Under the pieces are notes generated by a model. That model saw nothing but the letters and a program-made list of their open reading frames with translations, made no database searches and was not told where the DNA came from. Of a stretch of 8,348 nucleotides of DNA, positions 5,506-8,348 are shown piece after piece. Origin of the DNA: an uncultured Treponema sp. (lineage in GTDB: Bacteria; Spirochaetota; Spirochaetia; Treponematales; Treponemataceae); NCBI GenBank assembly GCA_937893155.1, contig CALBGU010000155.1, forward strand, positions 1-8,348, in the 5' to 3' direction. A program made the position numbers and the translations under genes. Every line of letters starts with the position of its first letter. The stretch's first letter is position 1.

Positions 5506-6043
5506 TTTCTTCTCCTATAATTTTAGAAAGTTGCGTTCTGGCACGGAAAACCCTTACTTTCACATTTCCTTCTGTGATTCCCAAGACTTTTCCAATCTCC
5601 TTATAATTCAACTCTCCATATTCTCTCAAAACAATTACTTCTTTTAGATTTGTCGGCAACTTATCCAGCGCATTTTTAGCACGTTCTATTGCATCTTTTT
5701 TGAGCAAATCGGTTTCGCCTGATTCTGTTGCCCTGTGCTCCTCATACAATACTTTTTCGTATGCTTTGCGCTCACGAGTTTTGCGCTTTGCATAATTGAG
5801 CGAAGCATTTTTTACAACGCGAATAAGCCAATATTTCGCATCATCAAGCGAGGGAAATGTCAACTTTTTCTCGTTTGCCTTAATGTATGAATCATGCACC
5901 AAATCTTCTGCAGCTTCTTCGTCGCACACAATTTTGTACGAAATCTTAAAAAGAATCTGCATTGTTGCGTCATAAATTGTCTTGAAATCTTTCGGGTCAG
6001 CCGCATTTACTGTCGACGAACCCGTTTCTAATCCGCCAAACAC
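5489..6043 (-). CDS. ECF (sigma-70 family, group 4) RNA polymerase sigma factor
   Basis: The product has 184 residues, the usual ECF length. Region 2 (about 20-90) includes DEEAAEDLVHDSYIKA, for core RNA polymerase binding and -10 recognition, and YWLIRVVKNASLNYAKRK. A short linker follows. Region 4 (about 122-175) has LPTNLKEVIVLREYGELNYKEIGKVLGITEGNVKVRVFRAR in segments, the helix-turn-helix that reads the -35 element. The start is GTG at 6043, chosen because GGAG lies five bases upstream; the next Met is inside region 2 and would destroy it. The gene lies 27 bp after cysS on the same strand and overlaps the anti-sigma gene by 17 bp. T. pallidum has a sigma gene of this type next to cysS (recollection). 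Its own promoter was not found, so it may depend on cysS transcription or on a promoter inside cysS. Confidence 0.93.
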   Translation of the reverse strand: MFGGLETGSSTVNAADPKDFKTIYDATMQILFKISYKIVCDEEAAEDLVHDSYIKANEKKLTFPSLDDAKYWLIRVVKNASLNYAKRKTRERKAYEKVLYEEHRATESGETDLLKKDAIERAKNALDKLPTNLKEVIVLREYGELNYKEIGKVLGITEGNVKVRVFRARTQLSKIIGEENVYLS

Positions 6044-6070
6044 AAAATCTCCAAAAAGGTTACAATTTTT

Positions 6071-7627
6071 TTACTTACGAGACCAAACAGTACCTTGCGG
6101 AGTATCGATTATCTCGATTCCCTTCGCCGTAAGTTCTTCGCGAATTGCATCTGCTCGTGCAAAGTCCTTGGCTTTTTTTGCCGCTTTTCGTTCTGCAATA
6201 AGAGCTTCAATCTGTGGTGCTTCAGCATCTCCGGCGTGGGGGTCAGCTGAAGAATCATTGCTTTGATTTTTTAAAACCTCAAGAGCATTTTCAATCAATC
6301 GCAACCCTAATACAGAATCCATAACTTTTATTAAGGTTACAATTTCTTTTGCGTCCATTGCGGTATCTTTGACGGCTTTTTGCAACAGAGAAAGCGCTTT
6401 TGGCGTGGCTAAATCGATTTCCATTGCTTTTGCAAACTGTTCCAGCAAAGAAAGAGCCTTTTCGCTCAAACCGCTTTTTGCTTTTTCAAGCGCAATGACA
6501 GGCTGTGCGCCGTTTTCTTTTTCTTCTGCTGTATACTGTGCCGTTTTTAGCACTTTTGCCACACGCTGAACCAGCGCCGCACGAGAATTTTTTGCACTTT
6601 CCATTGCATCGACAGAGAATACCAGCGGCTTTCGGTAATGACCGCCGAGCAAGAAGAATCGGTAATCCAGCGGTTCGAAGCCCTTGCTTTTGAGCGAATA
6701 TCCTTTTTCGCTCGGCAAATCTGTTTGAAGTGTGATAAAATGCCCAGATGATTTGGACATTTTTCCTCCCTCCAAAATCAAAAATTCATTGTGCATCCAG
6801 TAATCTACCCACGGACCTGCTGCCCGCTCTTCTTTGCTGAACGCACCTTCGGATTGCGCAATTTCATTTGTATGGTGAATGGGAACGTGGTCAATGCCAC
6901 CTGTATGAATATCGAAATGCCGTCCGAGGTATTTCATACTCATCGCAGAACATTCAATGTGCCAACCCGGATAGCCGCGCCCCCATGGGCTATCCCACGT
7001 CAGAGCCTGATTTTCAAATTTGGATTTCGTAAACCACAGTACAAAATCGTGCGGATTTCTTTTATTTTCGTCAACAACGACGACATTGCGTTTTCCCGCG
7101 CCTGCTTTTAATTCATCGAGTTGCAGATTTGCCAGTTTGCCGTAATCTTCATACGTTGTAATGTCGTAATAAAGATTTCCGCCCGCCATATAGGTATGCC
7201 CGTTTGCTTCAATTTGTTTGATAAGCTCTATCATATCCTCGACGTGCTCGGTGGCTTTGCAAATAACATCGGGGTGGCGGATATTTAGAGCGTCAATGTC
7301 GCGCATAAATGCGTCGGTGTAAAATTGTGCGATTTCAAGAACCGATTGATGTCGCTCTTTTGCCTGCTTCACCATTTTGTCTTCGCCGTCGTCAGCATCG
7401 CCAGAAAGATGACCAATGTCGGTAATGTTCATCACGTGCTTTATATCGTAGCCAAAAAAACGAAGCGTGCGGTCGAGAATGTCCCAGCAAACGTAAGCGC
7501 GCAGATTTCCGATGTGTGCATAGTTGTAGACAGTTGGTCCGCAACCGTAGAATCCTGCAAAACCATCTTTCAGCGGCTTAAATTCCTGCAATTCGTGCCC
7601 CATCGTATTGTAAAGACGTATGCCCAT
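6071..7627 (-). CDS. cysS: cysteinyl-tRNA synthetase
   Basis: The product has 518 residues. It joins cysteine to tRNA-Cys using ATP, in the cytoplasm. It is a class I synthetase: the HIGH motif is HIGN at 38-41 (NYAHIGNLRAY) and the KMSKS loop is at 289-293 (GGKMSKSSGHF). The zinc site that reads the cysteine thiol is complete: Cys29 (CGPTVY), Cys226 (HIECSAM), His251 and Glu255 (HHTNE). The C-terminal anticodon-binding part ends in the usual ARADAIREEL...GIEIIDTPQGTVW. It is somewhat longer than E. coli CysS (461 residues), mainly in the C-terminal third. I start it at the ATG at 7627 because GGAGG lies six bases upstream and the family begins near MGIRLYNT. A start at 7684 would add 19 atypical residues and include the promoter region. 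It is transcribed away from murB and is followed by the sigma gene. Confidence 0.97.
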   Translation of the reverse strand: MGIRLYNTMGHELQEFKPLKDGFAGFYGCGPTVYNYAHIGNLRAYVCWDILDRTLRFFGYDIKHVMNITDIGHLSGDADDGEDKMVKQAKERHQSVLEIAQFYTDAFMRDIDALNIRHPDVICKATEHVEDMIELIKQIEANGHTYMAGGNLYYDITTYEDYGKLANLQLDELKAGAGKRNVVVVDENKRNPHDFVLWFTKSKFENQALTWDSPWGRGYPGWHIECSAMSMKYLGRHFDIHTGGIDHVPIHHTNEIAQSEGAFSKEERAAGPWVDYWMHNEFLILEGGKMSKSSGHFITLQTDLPSEKGYSLKSKGFEPLDYRFFLLGGHYRKPLVFSVDAMESAKNSRAALVQRVAKVLKTAQYTAEEKENGAQPVIALEKAKSGLSEKALSLLEQFAKAMEIDLATPKALSLLQKAVKDTAMDAKEIVTLIKVMDSVLGLRLIENALEVLKNQSNDSSADPHAGDAEAPQIEALIAERKAAKKAKDFARADAIREELTAKGIEIIDTPQGTVWSRK

Positions 7628-7658
7628 ATATTTCCTCCAAAAATCAATCTTTGAGAAA

Positions 7659-7666
7659 TTATCATA
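7659..7666 (-). promoter_or_regulatory. possible cysS promoter -10 region
   Basis: On the minus strand 7666-7659 reads TATGATAA, holding overlapping -10-like boxes TATGAT and GATAAT (5 of 6 each). No good -35 is seen at 16-18 bp. The predicted leader is about 25 nt, too short for a T-box or other riboswitch. It is backed by the divergent murB promoter in a 93-bp gap. Confidence 0.35.
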
Positions 7667-7684
7667 TTTTAATGAAAAATTCAC

Positions 7685-7713
7685 TCGAAATTATTTGCTA
7701 TTTCGCTTATAAT
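7685..7713 (+). promoter_or_regulatory. murB promoter adjoining the start codon
   Basis: TATAAT at 7708-7713 is a perfect -10 box. TCGAAA at 7685-7690 (4 of 6 to TTGACA) lies 17 bp upstream. Only seven bases separate the -10 from the GTG at 7721, so transcription should begin at about 7720-7721. The mRNA would then be leaderless. Confidence 0.5.
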
Positions 7714-7720
7714 AATAATT

Positions 7721-8348
7721 GTGTACACAATACGAGAAATAGGCGAAAATATCAAGAACTCTTGCAATTTCAACGGTGATGTATTTTTTGACGAATCTCT
7801 TAAAAATCGCACGACAATGCGTGTTGGCGGAAATGCCGCATTGCTGTTGGAGCCTTTTGATACCGCATCTCTTATTTTTGTCCTCAGAATATTGCACAGT
7901 GCAAATTGTGAAAAAATCTATGTGATAGGCGGGGGCAGTAATATAATTGCGCCTGATAACGAACTGCATTTTCCCGTTATATCGCTCAAAAAAATAAAAT
8001 CAACGATTGAGTTAAACGAATCTGTAGCTGAAAATGGGGAATCTCAGTTGCTCCTCAAATGCTCGTGCGGCACGTCTTGGGGGGAAATATTTACCTACTG
8101 CATAGAACACAAAATCGGTGGATTGCTCACGTTTACGGGGCTTCCCGGAACGGTTGGTGGCGCGTGTTTTATGAATGCGAGCTGTTTTGGCTGTGCTATT
8201 TCAGATGTCTTAGAAAGCGCTGAATATGTGAGCGAAAACGGCGAGGCAAAAATATATTCGATGAGTGCTGAAGGGAGCGCTGAAAAAAACGATGAGTGGG
8301 GATATAAAAAAAGTCCTTTTCAAACAGCAGCAAAAAACGGCGAAAAAC
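7721..8348 (+). CDS. murB: UDP-N-acetylenolpyruvoylglucosamine reductase (C-terminus missing)
   Basis: The first 209 codons are present and the frame is open at the right edge. MurB reduces UDP-GlcNAc-enolpyruvate to UDP-MurNAc with NADPH and bound FAD, an early cytoplasmic step of peptidoglycan synthesis. The FAD-binding half shows LKNRTTMRVGGNA (27-39), GGGSN at 70-74 and LPGTVGGACFMNASCFG (141-157), the counterpart of the IPGTVGGAVxMNAG signature. YKKSPF with Ser198 matches the position of the serine that donates a proton in the reaction. GTG at 7721 is the likely start: it gives a normal distance to the RTTMRVGG motif, and no in-frame ATG occurs before Met33. No Shine-Dalgarno sequence is present, which fits a leaderless message. 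It is divergent from cysS across a 93-bp gap; T. pallidum is recalled to keep the two genes adjacent. Confidence 0.94.
   Translation, partial: MYTIREIGENIKNSCNFNGDVFFDESLKNRTTMRVGGNAALLLEPFDTASLIFVLRILHSANCEKIYVIGGGSNIIAPDNELHFPVISLKKIKSTIELNESVAENGESQLLLKCSCGTSWGEIFTYCIEHKIGGLLTFTGLPGTVGGACFMNASCFGCAISDVLESAEYVSENGEAKIYSMSAEGSAEKNDEWGYKKSPFQTAAKNGEK

Noticed and set aside
7628..7684. A 19-residue N-terminal extension of cysS starting at 7684
   Set aside because: The ATG at 7627 has a strong GGAGG six bases upstream and gives the normal family N-terminus; the extension covers the putative -10 region and has no ribosome site.
7691..7969. A 92-residue minus-strand frame overlapping the murB start
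   Set aside because: It is antisense to the well-supported murB N-terminus, and its translation has no recognisable features or ribosome site.

Overview
The window most resembles a treponeme (Spirochaetes) or a close relative. Three things point that way. The order murB / cysS / ECF sigma factor recalls the rpoE-type sigma neighbourhood of Treponema pallidum (from memory, not searched). The small secreted protein has a loose, Phe-rich lipobox of spirochaetal type. Base composition is moderate, with short gene spacings. The genus is an inference and cannot be proved from this sequence alone.

Layout: (1) 1-1597, minus strand: a small putative lipoprotein gene followed 2 bp later by a MATE-family efflux transporter that runs off the left edge. 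(2) 1598-1948: a 351-bp AT-rich intergenic region with unusual structure. It holds six related 12-bp motifs about 41 bp apart, an 83-bp-offset imperfect direct repeat, a 15-bp perfect inverted repeat and a sigma-70-type promoter whose -35 box lies inside a TGACA-N2-TGTCA palindrome. (3) 1949-3063, plus strand: a two-gene, ATGA-overlapping operon. It encodes a UPF0251/DUF134 helix-turn-helix domain fused to a NifX-like metal-cluster-binding domain with a His/Cys-rich tail, then a nine-cysteine C_GCAxxG_C_C family protein. A strong internal ribosome binding site suggests the NifX half is also made alone. (4) 7627-3134, minus strand: cysS, ECF sigma factor, zinc-finger membrane anti-sigma factor, and a membrane-anchored double-TIG transglutaminase-like protein. 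The last three overlap each other. The transglutaminase-like protein has Ala where the catalytic Cys should be. (5) 7628-7720: a divergent promoter region, then murB on the plus strand, which runs off the right edge.

How the parts may work together: the DUF134-NifX operon looks self-regulated, with the HTH protein probably acting at the palindromes in front of its own gene, and its two products are cysteine-rich metal or redox proteins of unknown substrate. The sigma/anti-sigma/TIG-transglutaminase genes look like one envelope-sensing module, with the membrane protein a candidate sensor, partner or output of the sigma switch. Two genes (the lipoprotein and murB) have good -10 boxes ending only 6-7 nt before the start codon, so their mRNAs may be leaderless.
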